Source: Atherix ibis
Lineage: Eukaryota > Arthropoda > Insecta > Diptera > Athericidae
Reading direction: 5' to 3'
Length of the DNA stretch: 64,000 bases
NCBI GenBank assembly: GCA_958298945.1
Contig: OY282610.1
Coordinates: 47,747,667-47,811,666, forward strand
The notes beneath the pieces are model-generated. The model ran no database searches. It saw only the letters and a program-made list of their open reading frames with translations, and was not told the origin of the DNA. Positions 1 to 10,901 of this stretch are shown here, piece after piece. Each line of letters begins with the position of its first letter. The first letter of the stretch is position 1. The position numbers were made by a program, and so were the translations under genes.

Positions 1-163
1 TCGTAAATATCAATCAAATATAAAGCGCCTCAATTTTGTAGACTTTCGGAGAGTTTTAAAACGCGCCATTCTCCATGAAAGTGGTAACATACCGAAAATA
101 AAGGGCTATTTTTGCCATTTTTCCAGTTTTTTGTTGTCACATCGGAAATTTTGTCACATTCAG

Positions 164-317
164 TTGAAAAATACCACTGAATATTCCTCTTGAAAAATAC
201 CACTGAATATTCCTCTTGAAAAATACCACTGAATATTCCTCTTGAAAAATACCACTGAATATTACTCTTGAAAAATACCACTGAATATTCCTCTTGAAAA
301 ATACCACTGAATATTTT
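164..317. repeat. Minisatellite, 26-bp unit, about six copies
   Basis: A 26-bp unit that begins TTGAAAAATACCACTGAATA and ends TTCCTC is repeated head to tail almost without change; one copy has ACTC for CCTC and the last is cut short. The near-identity of the units suggests recent expansion. The unit gives an open frame on the minus strand, but 26 is not a multiple of three, so the frame cycles and no protein is implied. The array lies at the eroded 3' edge of an old Jockey fragment. Confidence 0.9.
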
Positions 318-429
318 ATTGGAAAGTTGATGGATTAGATTTTTCATTACTGATAGGGTAAAATTTTTGGGATGAGAACACCTTCTATGTCCTTGTGTGG
401 AGTGAAAGTATTTACCAGAGCCTTTTGTA

Positions 430-1060
430 TGTCTGCTTTTGCCAAGGTATGTAGTAAGGTCCTGTACTGCTAAGTCAATGTCATTTTCTGTTTTTAGTCT
501 TTGTTTTAAGTGAATCTGTTGATTAAATTCGTGTCGAAAAGCGTTCCAGTCGATTGTTCCATTTTACTATTAGAGTATCTTTATATGAATGAGGAGTTAT
601 GGAGTTAGAGGTAATACAGTACTCAAGGATATGAGGTCGTTTAGAAGGAGATGTTGGCCAGTAAGTCGAAATTGTAGGGGAAATTACTTCATAGTTTGTA
701 TTAGATAGTGCGTTTTGGAGAGTCATTCCTCGAGGTGCTTAGCATTATAGCCACCACCAGTGAGGATTGATGCTCGAAGTCACTGGAAGAGGGATGAAAA
801 TTTGGAAGCAGCGATGTCTTTATTGGAAGGACAGTATATAGATACTATATTTAGGTTAAATTGGGAGGTATTAATTGTAAAAACTGTGGATTGTAGAAAT
901 TCAGCGGCAAAATGGGAGTGGAGGAAGTGATTACGGGATTTCCCTACAAGAATAGCTGTTCCACCATGCGCAGTATTATCAGGATGGTCTGTTCTACATG
1001 TGCCGTAGTCTCGTACACATATACTTAAGTACGATCTTGAGATGACGTGCGTCTTAATAT
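430..1060 (-). pseudogene. Old Jockey-clade ORF2 fragment, endonuclease part
   Basis: On the minus strand the frames read, in pieces, a Jockey-type endonuclease and the linker that follows. The motifs TEHPDNTAHGGTAIL, YCPSNK and YWPTSPSKRPHILEYCITS match the same places in the better copies at 3.0-3.9 kb and 53.0-53.8 kb. Stops and frameshifts break it throughout. It is one half of an older element; its upstream half (start of ORF2 and all of ORF1) lies at 5400-6760, because a younger Jockey element was inserted between the halves. The reverse transcriptase part is missing. Confidence 0.8.
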
Positions 1061-1070
1061 AAGTGCTAAG
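1061..1070. repeat. Left target-site duplication of Jockey family A
   Basis: AAGTGCTAAG here is repeated exactly at 5400-5409. It can be stretched to 13 bp (TAAGTGCTAAGTT) if the first Ts of the poly-T run are counted. The two copies flank a complete LINE whose poly-A tail, seen as poly-T on the plus strand, starts at 1071. Joining the flanks restores the reading of the older Jockey ORF2 across the break. Confidence 0.9.
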
Positions 1071-1205
1071 TTTTTTTTTTTTTTTTTTTATTTATTTAGA
1101 TATTTACAACTACAAATTTTTGCAATAGTATTAATTAACTTGATAGGTTGTGGGGAGTGAACATCCAATGAAGTTCCTCCTGCTAGCATGTGTTTCTGTT
1201 AGGCC

Positions 1206-3861
1206 TCAGTATTTAAGTAAATCACGCGACCAGTGTTGCTTAAGTCTTCGATGGGTATTTCTAGGGAAGGAAATGGAGGATAGTTCTTGAACAAGAGGAT
1301 TATTATGATTGAGGACACGGGAACGGAACTTTTTATAACGAGATACAGCCACATCAAAAACAAGTGGGAGTTTAAGATCACGATGAATAACAGTATTGCG
1401 AACATAAAAGGGGGCATCGACAATTGTACGGAGTATTTTTGATTGAAGGGATTGGATTCGACGGGAATTAGAAGGCTTAGTAGATCCCCAGAGTTCTAGT
1501 CCGTATGTCCATATGGGTTTCAGTAAGGTATTGTATAACAGAACTTTGGAACGTTTGTCTAGAAGTCGAAGTAGTCTTAGGTATCGTCTTTTAAGTTCTT
1601 GTCTTTTAAGTCTTGTATGTGGGTTCCATGTCAAGCGTTTGTCTAAGTACAGTCCTAGATACCGAGCTTCGGTGTGTTGAGGTATGGCACTGCCATTAAG
1701 GTATATGGGAGGGCATGTCTCACGACGGAGAGTAAAAGTTACCTGGATGGATTTACGTTCATTGACTTTTATTCTCCACTTAGTAAACCAGTTCTGGAGG
1801 GTTTGGAGAGTTTCGGAAGCATGTTGGGGATTTTCGCTAGATGCAAGGCAGGCCGTATCATCGGCGTATGTAGCAAAGACGGTATTAGGGCAGGTTGGGA
1901 TATCGGATGTGTAAATGTTGTAGAGGATGGGTCCAAGTATGCTACCCGGAGGGACCCCAGCCAATATCGGAAAGATATTGGACAGTTCGTTGGGTTCATT
2001 TACTTGGAAGTGTCGGTTGGAAAGGAATGATCTTAGGATTAGGAAATAGGTGGAAGGAAGTAGCCTCTTGAGTTTCCAGAGTAGACCCGGGTGCCAAACT
2101 CTATCAAAAGCTTGACTTATATCAGAAACACACCGAGACAGTACTCTTTTCTTTCTAAAGAAGATGCAATGAAATCGACAACACGATGACACTGCTGGGT
2201 AGTGGAGTGTTCGGCGCGGAAACCAAATTGGTGATTAGGAATTAAATTTAATGATTCGAGTAGAGGATATAAGCGGCGAAGGAGGATTTTTTCAAAGATT
2301 TTTGAGAGAAGTGGAAGGAGACTTATTGGCCTGTAGGAAGTGGGCCGGTTTATTGGTTTATTGGGCTTAGGGATCATTTTAATGATTGCAAATTTCCAGA
2401 GGATTGGGAAATGTGTTGTTCTAAGGATGGAGTTATATATTGTGGCAAGGAAAACTATTGCTCTTTTAGGGAGTTGTTGGAGTATATTGGAGGTAATCAG
2501 ATCATAGCCAGGAGCTTTATTTTTGGGAAGGAGCTTGATTATATTGGCAACTTCGGAAGGAGTGATTGCCTTAGGGGGAAGACTAATGGGTAAAAGAATG
2601 GATAGTTCCGTCTCGATTGTAGTGCAATGAGTCCTGTCTAATATGTCCTCATGTGGAGTAAATGTTTGTGCAAGGTGTTCAGCAAAAGCGTCTGCTTTAT
2701 GTTTGTCCGTTTTGGCCCAGGTTCCGTCAGTTTTTCGTAAAGGGTGCTTTGTTTTTCTATAAGATAGTATTTGTCTTGTAGCAGTCCACAAAGTTCTGTT
2801 TTTCATTAGGGTTGAAGTATAGTTTCTAAAACGTTCTGTATTGTATTTAGTGATTTCGTCATGTAGTTCTTTTTGCAGTTTGTTCAGTTTGGTTTTGTCG
2901 CTGGACATTCTTGTGTGTTGCCAATGAGGTCTTGCTTTTCGTTTTTCTGCAATAAGACGCCTAATTGTTATTGGTTGAATTGTCAGGTTTTGTGTAGGTT
3001 TCGAGTTTTTACTTTTTTGCGAAAAGTCTGTAGCGTTTTGTAGTAAACATGTTAACTTGTGTACCGTGTCATCTAGTTCTTGTACTGTTTTTAAGCCTTG
3101 TCGTAAGTCTAAATGCTCGTCAATATGTTGTTTGAATAATTCCCAGTCAATTGGTCCATTAATAAGTCTCGGCGCATTGACTTTTGGAGTGGATTGGGAA
3201 TCGAGAACTAGTAGAACAGGGCTATGATCGGAATTAAGATCTAGAAGTGAATCAACATTAATATTGGAGGAATTCATGGGACTAGTTATAAAGTAATCTA
3301 GAATGTCCGAAAGCTTAGATCGGGAAGTTGGCCAGTATATGGGAGTCGGAGGTGAGATGACTTGGTAGGAAGAGGATGAAAGCACTTGATTAAGAATAAT
3401 CCCACGGGGATTGGAGACTCGACAGCCCCATTGTGGGTGCTTGGCGTTAAAGTCACCACCAGCAATGAAAGAATTCCCAAGAGCTTGGAAAAATGACCTA
3501 AATTCAAGGGAGTTTATAGGTTTATTATGAGGGCAATAGGTTGCGGCAATAGTTAAGGGGATAGGGGAGCAGTCAATTGATACTGCGGTGGATTGAAGAA
3601 AATCTTCTGCAATATAGGAATGAAAAGAAAAGGATAAGGAATTTCTAATGAGGATAGCAGTACCACCGTGGGCAGTATTGTCAGGATGTTCGGTCCTGAA
3701 CGTTGTGTCCAGTTGGACCTGGACGTAAAGTGTGTTTCTGTAATGAGTACTACGTCTATTCGTTTGTCATGTAGTAATAAGTCAAGTTCTGGTCGTTTGG
3801 AACTCAGTCCATTAGCATTCCAAAGGAGGATTGTAAGGGAATTTGCAGTACAGGAAGGCAT
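1206..3861 (-). pseudogene. Jockey family A ORF2: endonuclease and reverse transcriptase
   Basis: ORF2 starts at the ATG at 3861, immediately after the ORF1 stop (TAA-ATG), the layout expected for stop-restart translation in Jockey elements. The first part is an APE-type endonuclease (ILLWNANGLSSKRPEL, LITETHFTS, AGGDFNAKHPQWG, SDHSPVLL). The middle is a reverse transcriptase with SYRPISLLPLLSKIFEKIL, FGFRAEHSTT, FDRVWHPGLLWKL, AGVPPGSILGPILYNIY and the catalytic YADD in TYADDTACLAS. The C-terminus ends RNTHRRLKQHWSRDLLKY. About 885 residues are recognisable, in at least three frames; shifts fall near 3.7, 3.5-3.4 and 2.15 kb. The catalytic residues I can see are kept. Confidence 0.93.
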
Positions 3862-5153
3862 TTATTTCTGAACGGCGGACGATAAAACTGACACAATGGA
3901 CATTAACGCATTTACAAGAGGTGTAAGTATTTTATTTAATTCCTGTACAAGTGAGTTAGTTAGTTGGGAGAACATTGAGGATATATCGTGGGATGAAAAT
4001 GATGGAGGTGGAATATAGTTCTTACTACTAGTTTCTTACTGTTGCGGTTGTTGTAATTGTGGCTGCTGTTGTTGAGGTTCTCGTTGTTTTTGTTGTTGCT
4101 GCTCAGTATTAGAAATGCCTTCCGCAACCGCAGCAAATGACAAACCTTGCTGCACTGGTTGACTAATTATAGTATTTGGTCGGATGGCTTTTTTGGTATT
4201 TGGGTTAATTTTCTCCTGCAGCTTTTTGTAAGTGGAGCAACCCTTGTAGTTTGCGGGATGGCTACCGTCACAGAGAACGCATTTGGCTGGAGTTGTCTTA
4301 TTTTTGCTACATTCCTTGGTGAGGTGCTCACCTGCACATTTCACGCATTTCGGATTATGCTGACAATAAGTCTTGGTGTGCCCGTACTCTTGGCACCTAT
4401 AGAATTGGACTATTTCTTTTCTAATGTATGGTTCTTCCACCTTTATTCTGGTGTACATTAGCGTCTCAATTTTAAAGATGTCCTAATTGTTGGGTGCCGG
4501 TTTCAATGATACGAAAAATAGTGGCAGAGGAGCATCTTTCTTAATACTTGAAATACTAGTGACGTTATGTCCTAGTATTTCTAACTCGGATTTTATTTCC
4601 TCGACGCATGTGGTGTAATGAAGGTGACGAATCACCACCTTGTACGCCTTTTCTTCCTTTGGTTGCACAATGCTTCTATAAGCATTCTTCGAGCAATTCC
4701 ACAATGCTTCTATAAGCGTTACCAGACTTGACTTGTATTGCAAGTCCTTTCGCATTTGACTTGCAAACAAATTGCTCATTACCAATACGTTTCGCAATGG
4801 CACGACCTAGGTCAACAAAATTCGTAACCTTTGTGACAAAGATCGGTGGTGGCTTATATGTATTGTCGGTATTCGCTTGTGTAAGCGAATTTGATACCGT
4901 CGCACTGCATGTATTTTCAGACAATAGAGCAAATCTATTGCCTGAACCTTTTTCTGCTGGCCTTCTTTTGGTTTTTGGCCTTCGGCGATGAACCAGGCGA
5001 GCTGATGGTCGTTACGTCTCTTTTCGATGTTTTTGGATGCCGAGGACGTCCAACCGGTTTTAAAAAGTCGCAGCTGGCTACGGAGTCTGTATCGTCGCCG
5101 GCCGACGACATTGTCATTGTCTGCGATAACCGTTCATCAGTAATCGTCGACAT
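3862..5153 (-). pseudogene. Jockey family A ORF1: gag-like zinc-knuckle protein
   Basis: This is the nucleic-acid-binding ORF1 protein of the element. The N-terminal part begins MSTITDERLSQTM, followed by a Lys/Arg-rich stretch. The middle carries the segment NFVDLGRAIAKRIG and an RNA-binding-like fold (VVIRHLHYTTCVEEIKSEL). Three zinc knuckles of CCHC type follow (CQEYGHTKTYC, CVKCAGEHLTKEC, CVLCDGSHPANYKGC), then a glutamine-rich tract. A premature TAA at 4036 follows QQPQQ; the frame stays open after it to the true stop at 3862-3864. Two frameshifts lie near 4.9 and 4.7 kb, the latter at a small duplication of the motif CACAATGCTTCTATAAGC. Confidence 0.88.
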
Positions 5154-5399
5154 GCCTAGCTTGGTCAGTGACCTCAGATTTATTTTAAATTCAATTGTCT
5201 TACTTATTATTTATAATAATATGATTTATATAGTACTAAAACCACTTAAATAAATGAAAAACCACTTCAGATCAACTCAACTAATGTCCGATCTGATGAG
5301 ATGTATATAATTTTTATTTGTTTTGTTTTTTTTTGTTCAAAATCACGATTCTGTTTCTGCGACACGTCCAATCAGTTCGACTATCTCACTGTGAATTTT

Positions 5400-5409
5400 A
5401 AGTGCTAAG
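5400..5409. repeat. Right target-site duplication of Jockey family A
   Basis: Exact second copy of AAGTGCTAAG from 1061-1070, directly beside the 5' end of the family A element. Confidence 0.9.
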
Positions 5410-5693
5410 TTAATACGTTTTTTGTAGAGTAGAATGTATACACGTAGTTCCTGTCGATGAGAGTTCAACCCTTTAGCGTTCCAAAATACGATGGAGAGAG
5501 AATTTGTGGTGGAAGATGACATTTTTTTGGAGTAATTAACGCTAAATTGGACACAACCGACATTAACATATTTATAAGTGGTGTTAGTAGTTTTGGATTA
5601 GAGTGCTTGTTAATTGAGTGAACATAGAATTTTGATCAAAAGCAGACAAGGGTGGAGGAGCAATATACGAACTACGATTATTTGATTGGTGAT

Positions 5694-6262
5694 TTTGTTG
5701 TTGTTGGTGCTGTTGTTGCTGCTGTTGCTGCTGTTGTTAATGCTGTTGCTGTTGCTGCTGTTATTGCTGTTGTTGTTGCTGTTGTTGCTGCTGTTGTTGC
5801 TGTTGTTGGTGCTGCTGTTGTTGCTGCTATTGTTGCTGTTGTTGGTGCGCTGTTGCTGCTGTTGGTGCTGTTGTTGCTACTGTTGTTGATGCTGTTTTTG
5901 GTACTGTTGTTGCTGTTGTTGGTGCTGTTGTTGCTAATGTTGGTGCTGCTGTTGCTGTTGCTGCTGTTGTTGCTGCTGTTGTTGCTGCTGTTGTTCCTGC
6001 TGTTATTGATGCTGTTGTTGCTTTTGTTGGTGCTGTTGTTGCTGTAGTTGGTGCTGCTGTTGTTGCTGCTATTGTTGCTGTTGTTGGTGCGCTGTTGCTG
6101 TTGTTGGTGTTGTTGTAGCTGCTGTTGTTCCTGCTGCTGTTTCTGTTGGTGCTGTTATTGCTACTGTCGTTGCTGTTGGTGCTGTTGTTGCTGTTGTTGC
6201 TGTTGTTGCTGATGTCGTTGTTTCTGCTGCCGTTGCTTTTGTTGTTGCTGTTGATTCTGCAT
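5694..6262 (-). repeat. Long CAG/CAA (Gln-coding) repeat in gag ORF
   Basis: About 570 bp consist almost only of GTT and GCT triplets on the plus strand, that is CAA, CAG, AAC and AGC on the minus strand. In the frame of ORF1 it codes poly-glutamine with a few His, Arg and Lys. Scattered non-triplet changes (for example GTGCGCTG) break the frame. The other family A copies have only short Q-rich tracts here, so the run was expanded in this copy or its parent. Confidence 0.92.
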
Positions 6263-6760
6263 TTGTTCTTTACTGCTTAAACCACATGCCATCGTAGCAA
6301 CCGACAAATTGTTTTGAACTGGCAAAGAGTTCAATCTTATGTTCAACATTTTATGACGAAGACTTATTTTAGTCTGAATGTTTTTATAGGTCGTGCAGCC
6401 TTTATAGTTGGCAGGATGGTTGCCAGAACAAAATGCGCACTTTGCTGGACTATCTCTTGTTTTTGTGCATTCGATTGTCAAATGCTCAATGCCAATATTC
6501 CTAACATCTACTGCCAACCTCAAAAATGTCTCTGTTGTTGGTGGTTGGTTTTAATGATACGAAGAAGAGAGGAAGATATCTTCCTTTCTGTTTAATATGA
6601 GATATACTGAAGAATAGTTCATAGCCTAGAATCTTTAATTCATTTTTAATGTCTTGTGTGGAGGTTGAATGGTGCAAATTCCTAATTACAACTGTCTCAC
6701 TGTTGGCTTGAATTGCAAGGCCTTTCATTTGAGCTTTCCCGATTCTTTAGGCAATAGCAC

Positions 6761-7224
6761 GACCAGTCTCACCGAAATTTGTTATATTTTTGGGTGACAT
6801 ACTCAGTGAATCAATCGCTATAGATGACCATTTCAATATTGTTTCCTTTACCGATACAGTATCTGGCTTTGGAACAGTGTTATAATACCAATATTATAAG
6901 GTATTGTTTTTTTTTATTATTATTTGTTATTATTATTATTATTATTTTTTTAAAATATAATTCAAAAGTATATTAAAGTACACTGAATACTTAAACACTT
7001 TGGTTTTTATTTAGAGTTTATAAAAGTTTTTTAGAAATAAATTTGAGAACTTTCAATGGGAGCACATTTTGAAATCAATTTTGAATAATAATGGATAGTT
7101 TCAAAAAAACAATTCGATCCGCACTGGTTGACGATCAAAACGAAACTATCACATATTGTCTTAAATTATTTTTTTTAAATCCAAGTATCATTTATAAATA
7201 GCATTTAATACAGAATTCTCAGAT
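6761..7224. other. AT-rich DNA, nothing recognised
   Basis: AT-rich sequence with short ATT runs near 6918-6945. There is no reading frame or repeat that I can name. It joins the end of an old Jockey ORF1 to a Jockey RT remnant on the other strand. Confidence 0.6.
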
Positions 7225-7570
7225 ATATATCCTATTTTAGGTGCAGTCCCACAAGGCAGTATTCTTTGTCCTACGTTTTTTTTTTTAAATTTATGTCCAC
7301 AACATGCCTTTTAACCCTAACGAAATAGAGAGTGGAAGTTAGTGATCAGAACTTATACCGTAATGACAAAATAAATCGTTACTGAGAACTTAATCTAGAT
7401 CAGATATTTACCTAGACTCCATATACTAGACTAAAAATACTAGCGAAAATTTTATTCTCATTTATCCTATCATTATAATCCATCCGGAAGAGATCTTTCT
7501 TCTATTAACATCCCGAAAAAGACTCATCGTAGACTAAAGAAGTTTACTTCCATTTCATGGATTCTTCATA
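7225..7570 (+). pseudogene. Jockey RT and C-terminal remnant
   Basis: The plus strand reads YSDIYPILGAVPQGSILCP, the RT block that precedes the active site, and, after a gap, FYSHLSYHYNPSGRDLS and KKTHRRLKKF, which match the family A C-terminus (NTHRRLKQHW). The bases after 7570 (TCTGCTTATTACAATATA) match the 3' region after the fragment at 42.7 kb. About 800 bp of the middle, including YADD, are missing. This is an old, internally deleted copy in the orientation opposite to the elements on its left. Confidence 0.75.
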
Positions 7571-8156
7571 TTGTAAATTAATCTGCTTATTACAATATAT
7601 TTGTCCTTATCAATATCGATAAAAAATAGAAGAAACTTTTTAAAAGTTTATTCAATTTCCCATATGATTTTATCAATGACTACACAGTCATAACATTGAT
7701 TATTTATTATTATTATTATTATTGTATAGTCTTCATAAATTTCGTTGTTTATATAGAAAATATTTCTTATACTATTTTTCAATAAATTTGTTTAATTTGA
7801 ATTTTAATTACTCTTCTACCATATTCTACCATAAATCTCTGCAAAATATTTTTTAACAAATTTTTTCATACATCCCATTTAATCAGGCAAATATATTGTA
7901 AATTAATGTTTTCCTTTTTACCTAGATTCTACCACTTTACTACTACTATCAGTAAAAGCCTAGGCATATTATGGCTTAATTATAAGACACTTTAAACAAT
8001 TTGTAAATTATTCGAGAAAAAAAAATTATAATTGAAAAATTGAACAAATCAATTTCGAATGCTTTTAAATTGATAAAATATTTTTACGAATCAATTTTAA
8101 TCGATCTCTTAAATATGTAAGAGTATTGTAGGATCAGGTGCGATGGTATAATATAC
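7571..8156. other. AT-rich DNA, 3' end of Jockey remnant then nothing
   Basis: The first 50 bases look like the Jockey 3' untranslated tail. The rest is AT-rich with an ATT run at 7711-7722 and no frame or motif that I recognise. Confidence 0.55.
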
Positions 8157-9368
8157 CGGGTTTTTTTTTATCGTATTATTCATTTAATCAATTATATAAT
8201 TTCCATCCGTTTTTATAACCTCCTCCCATCTTTCTATCAACTTATTAATACCATTAGTGTTAAATTCCTTGGATTTTGATGCGAAATATGTAGAAAGGGA
8301 TGTTTTTACCTGCTCTATTGTATGAAATTTTTTATAATTTAAAAAGTTTTGCAGTGATCGGAATAAATGAAAATCGGAAGGAGCAAGATCTGGAGAATAC
8401 GGTGGATGCTTGATAACATCCCAATTCAACTCATTCAGCTTGTGTTGGGTCATCATAGCCACTTGTGGTCGCGCGTTGTCGTGATGAAACACTACCCCTT
8501 TTCTGTTTACCAATTCTGGCCTATCCTTTTGAAGGGCGATGTTCAATTTGGATAATTGCTGACAATATCGTTCTGCTGTAATTGTCTGATTGCGTTACAA
8601 GTGTTCGAAATACACAATACCCTTACAATCCCACCTAACACAAAGCATAACTTTTTTTTGATGGATTTCGGATTTCGAAGTTGTTAATAGGGCTTGTCGA
8701 GGTATAGCCCAATGTCTTTTTCTTATCACGTTGTTGTACACGACCCATTTCTCATCTCATGTTACCAAACGATTCAAAAAAGGTTCATGTTTTTGTCTCG
8801 CACTCAAAGCAACGCACGTTGAAACACGATCCAATAAATTGGCAGCTGACAATTGATGAGGTATCCAAACGTCGTACCGCGAAACCATCCCCATACGCTT
8901 CAAATGTCTTAATACGGTTGTATGGTTGACTCCCATCATTGACGCGATCTCCCTGGTGGTGGTAAGACGTGGATTGGTGACAATTATGACTTTTAACTTG
9001 TCGTCAGCAGACTTCAATGGCCGCCTGGTACGTGGTTTATCAATTTGTAAAAAATACCCAGATCGGAATTTTGTAAACCATTGTCGTACCTGGGGAACTT
9101 TGATGACATCTGCTCCATTCACTTCGCAAATGTTTTTGGTTACCACACTCGCGGTATTGTCTTTACGGAATTCATAAAGTAAACAATGACGTAAATGCAC
9201 TTTATCGAACGACATTTTGAAAAAATACAAGGGCTCTTTACTGTACTCTGGCCAGGCCAAAACTGAATAGAAATTAGAGGGAAAGCATCATTTATACAAT
9301 GGAATCTGAAGAAAAAAATTTTTTACCTGGGATCATAAAAAACCGTCATAACTTTTGCACCAACCCAA
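8157..9368 (-). mobile_element. Mariner element, TIR of the GGTTGGTGCAAAAGT type
   Basis: A near full-length mariner. Its 5' end, at 9368 on the minus strand, reads GGGTTGGTGCAAAAGTTATG, which resembles the terminal repeat of cecropia-type mariners. The other end (ACCGGGTTTTTTTTTATCG from 8156) is eroded. The transposase lies between them. Mariners move by cut and paste into TA. Confidence 0.82.
8184..9215 (-). pseudogene. Mariner transposase, nearly full length, two stops
   Basis: Translation starts at MSFDKVHLRHCLLYEFRK. The N-terminal paired-type DNA-binding region has two helix-turn-helix parts (VRQWFTKFRSG; TTTREIASMMGVNHTTVLR) and the linker WIPHQLS. The catalytic triad is visible: the first D in DEKW (directly after a stop at about 8757), the second in HHDNARP, the third in SPDLAPSDF. 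The last two are 34 residues apart, which is DD34D, true mariner. A second stop lies near 8.58 kb. About 345 residues is normal length, so two or three point changes killed it. Confidence 0.88.
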
Positions 9369-9534
9369 TATATATATAAAAAAAATTAAGAATTTGTGTA
9401 GAATTTATATTTTGTCCAGAACAATTATTGTAGTTTCCGAACTAACTATAGATGGCTTAGCGGTTTCGTTGGTTATGTTGAAGTGTCATATTTTTCTTAT
9501 GTTTACTTTATTCGTGCAGGAAAATCGAGAAGAA

Positions 9535-10545
9535 ATGGAATCAAATATTACTAAAGTAAGTTTTTACATAAAAAATAGGTACACAATTTATTAAGTGACT
9601 GGTTTACAGGTTGTTATTGCATTGCTGGACGAGCTGGAAGATAGCTCGGATGATGTAAGTTTATTTGATTCAACAGAATCAAGCAAAACATCGCTTTCAT
9701 CAGATTCTGATGAAAGCGTGCCTCCATGTATTAAGAAAACAAGGATTGACAATTATTTAACTGTAATTGGAAAGTACGGAGCTTTTGAATTTAAGAAGCA
9801 CTTCAGATTAACAAGAGTTGTCGCAGAAAGGATTATCGGTATGTGATTTTCATTTCAAACAATTATTGAACGAATAAGTCTTGTAAATATGTCACTCTTT
9901 CAGGTGAATACAGCAGCAAGTTTTTACACCGCCCAAGTCATGGAGGACGTACTGCAGTTGGTGCTGATGTTGAAATTTACATTACGTTGTGGTTTCTAGC
10001 AAATACTGAAACGTACCGACAAATTGCTGACAGATTTAATGTCGCAGACAGCACTGTCCATCGAATTTTACACTGCGTCGTAAAATGGTTTGTTGAAGTG
10101 AGTGCCAATTACATAAAATGGCCAACAGCATCCGAAATGCAAAATAACCAGATGCAATTTGGTATACTGTAATAGAAAAAAATATTATAACAAATATATG
10201 CAAATAACAAACAAGCATACTGTAATAGGAAAAAATATTATAGTCTGTTTTTGCAGGGAATTGTAAACGCCGAGAAAAAGTTTATAGATGTGTACTGTGG
10301 TGAACCTGGTCCGATCCACCATGCTCGGCTTCTACGAAAATCGGGCTTTTACAGGCATATTACTGAGGATGAGTCCATAATTATACCAGGAGGTGTAAAT
10401 TCAACTACTTACATTCATCAACAAGAATCGTAGTTGAAAACGCGTTTGGATCGCTGAAAGGTCGTTTTCAAAGGTTTTTTTTTCGAAACTACGAATTTAG
10501 GCTTCGTCACCAAGTGCATTGTTTCTGCTTGCGTTTTACATAATA
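9535..10545 (+). pseudogene. PIF/Harbinger transposase (HARBI1-like), internally deleted
   Basis: Exon 1 is MESNITK (from 9535), intron 9557-9609 (GTAAGT...CAG). Exon 2 runs VVIALLDELEDSSDD to ERII, intron 9840-9902 (GTATGT...TTTCAG). Exon 3 reads GEYSSKFLHRPSHGGRT and YRQIADRFNVADSTVHRIL, the helix-turn-helix region of Harbinger nucleases. The frame is then lost at a direct repeat (10165-10192 and 10213-10240) and resumes after an AG at 10256 with GIVNAEKKFIDVYCGEPG. A later shift leads to FNYLHSSTRIVVENAFGSLK. That last block holds the catalytic Glu. The segments that should carry both catalytic Asp (around AIDGTH and GDSAY) are gone, so it is inactive. Confidence 0.85.
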
Positions 10546-10901
10546 TATGTATTGCTGAAAACGATTTCTGTGAAATAGAATATTTAGATAATGAAGTCAA
10601 CAGCACGCAGAATTGCACAGGATCAAGACGAATTGAGAGCAGCAATGGAGCAAGTGCGAGACTGGAAATGTTTGAAAAAATGGATAGTAATAGATTGTTA
10701 AATTAATTGAAGCTTCAATAATGTTTTTATGTGAATTCATATTTATTGTACCATTTTTAATTTAAAATAAAGGCCTCCTTGGCTATACAAAAATAAACAT
10801 TACTATATATAAAATACCTTAATTAAATTATGAATACAAAATACCTTAACTTAACTTATGAATACAAAATACCTTAATTAAACTTATAAATACAAAATAC
10901 C

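Larger units (their letters stand above)
1071..5399 (-). mobile_element. Full-length Jockey-clade LINE, family A
   Basis: A complete non-LTR retrotransposon of about 4.3 kb lies on the minus strand: 5' end at 5399, ORF1 then ORF2, and a poly-A tail (poly-T at 1071-1089). It is flanked by the 10-13 bp duplication AAGTGCTAAG. Elements of this clade copy themselves by target-primed reverse transcription, using an APE-type endonuclease and a reverse transcriptase encoded by ORF2. Both ORFs now carry a few stops and frameshifts, so this copy is probably dead but not very old. It sits inside an older element of the same general family. Confidence 0.93.
5400..6760 (-). pseudogene. Old Jockey ORF1 and start of ORF2
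   Basis: This is the upstream half of the element whose other half is at 430-1060. ORF2 begins near 5521 on the minus strand (MSSSTTNSLSIVFWNAKGL) and runs into the insertion point at 5400. ORF1 lies upstream: MKGLAIQANSETVVIRNLHH, then zinc-knuckle sequence (CTKTRDSPAKCAFCSGNHPA), then a huge glutamine-rich region fed by the CAG/CAA repeat at 5694-6262. Several frameshifts are present. Compared with the other family A copies, the order of parts is the same but the Q-rich tract is many times longer. Confidence 0.85.

Noticed and set aside
30..347. Open frame of 105 codons on the minus strand
   Set aside because: It runs across a 26-bp tandem repeat whose frame cycles; the composition is that of the repeat and not of a protein.
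5190..5330. Separate small genes in the 5' part of Jockey family A
   Set aside because: The frames overlap the 5' UTR and ORF1 of the element in the wrong strand or frame.
5652..6047. Leu/Val/Ala-rich membrane-like protein on the plus strand
   Set aside because: It is the other strand and other frames of the CAG/CAA repeat of a Jockey ORF1.
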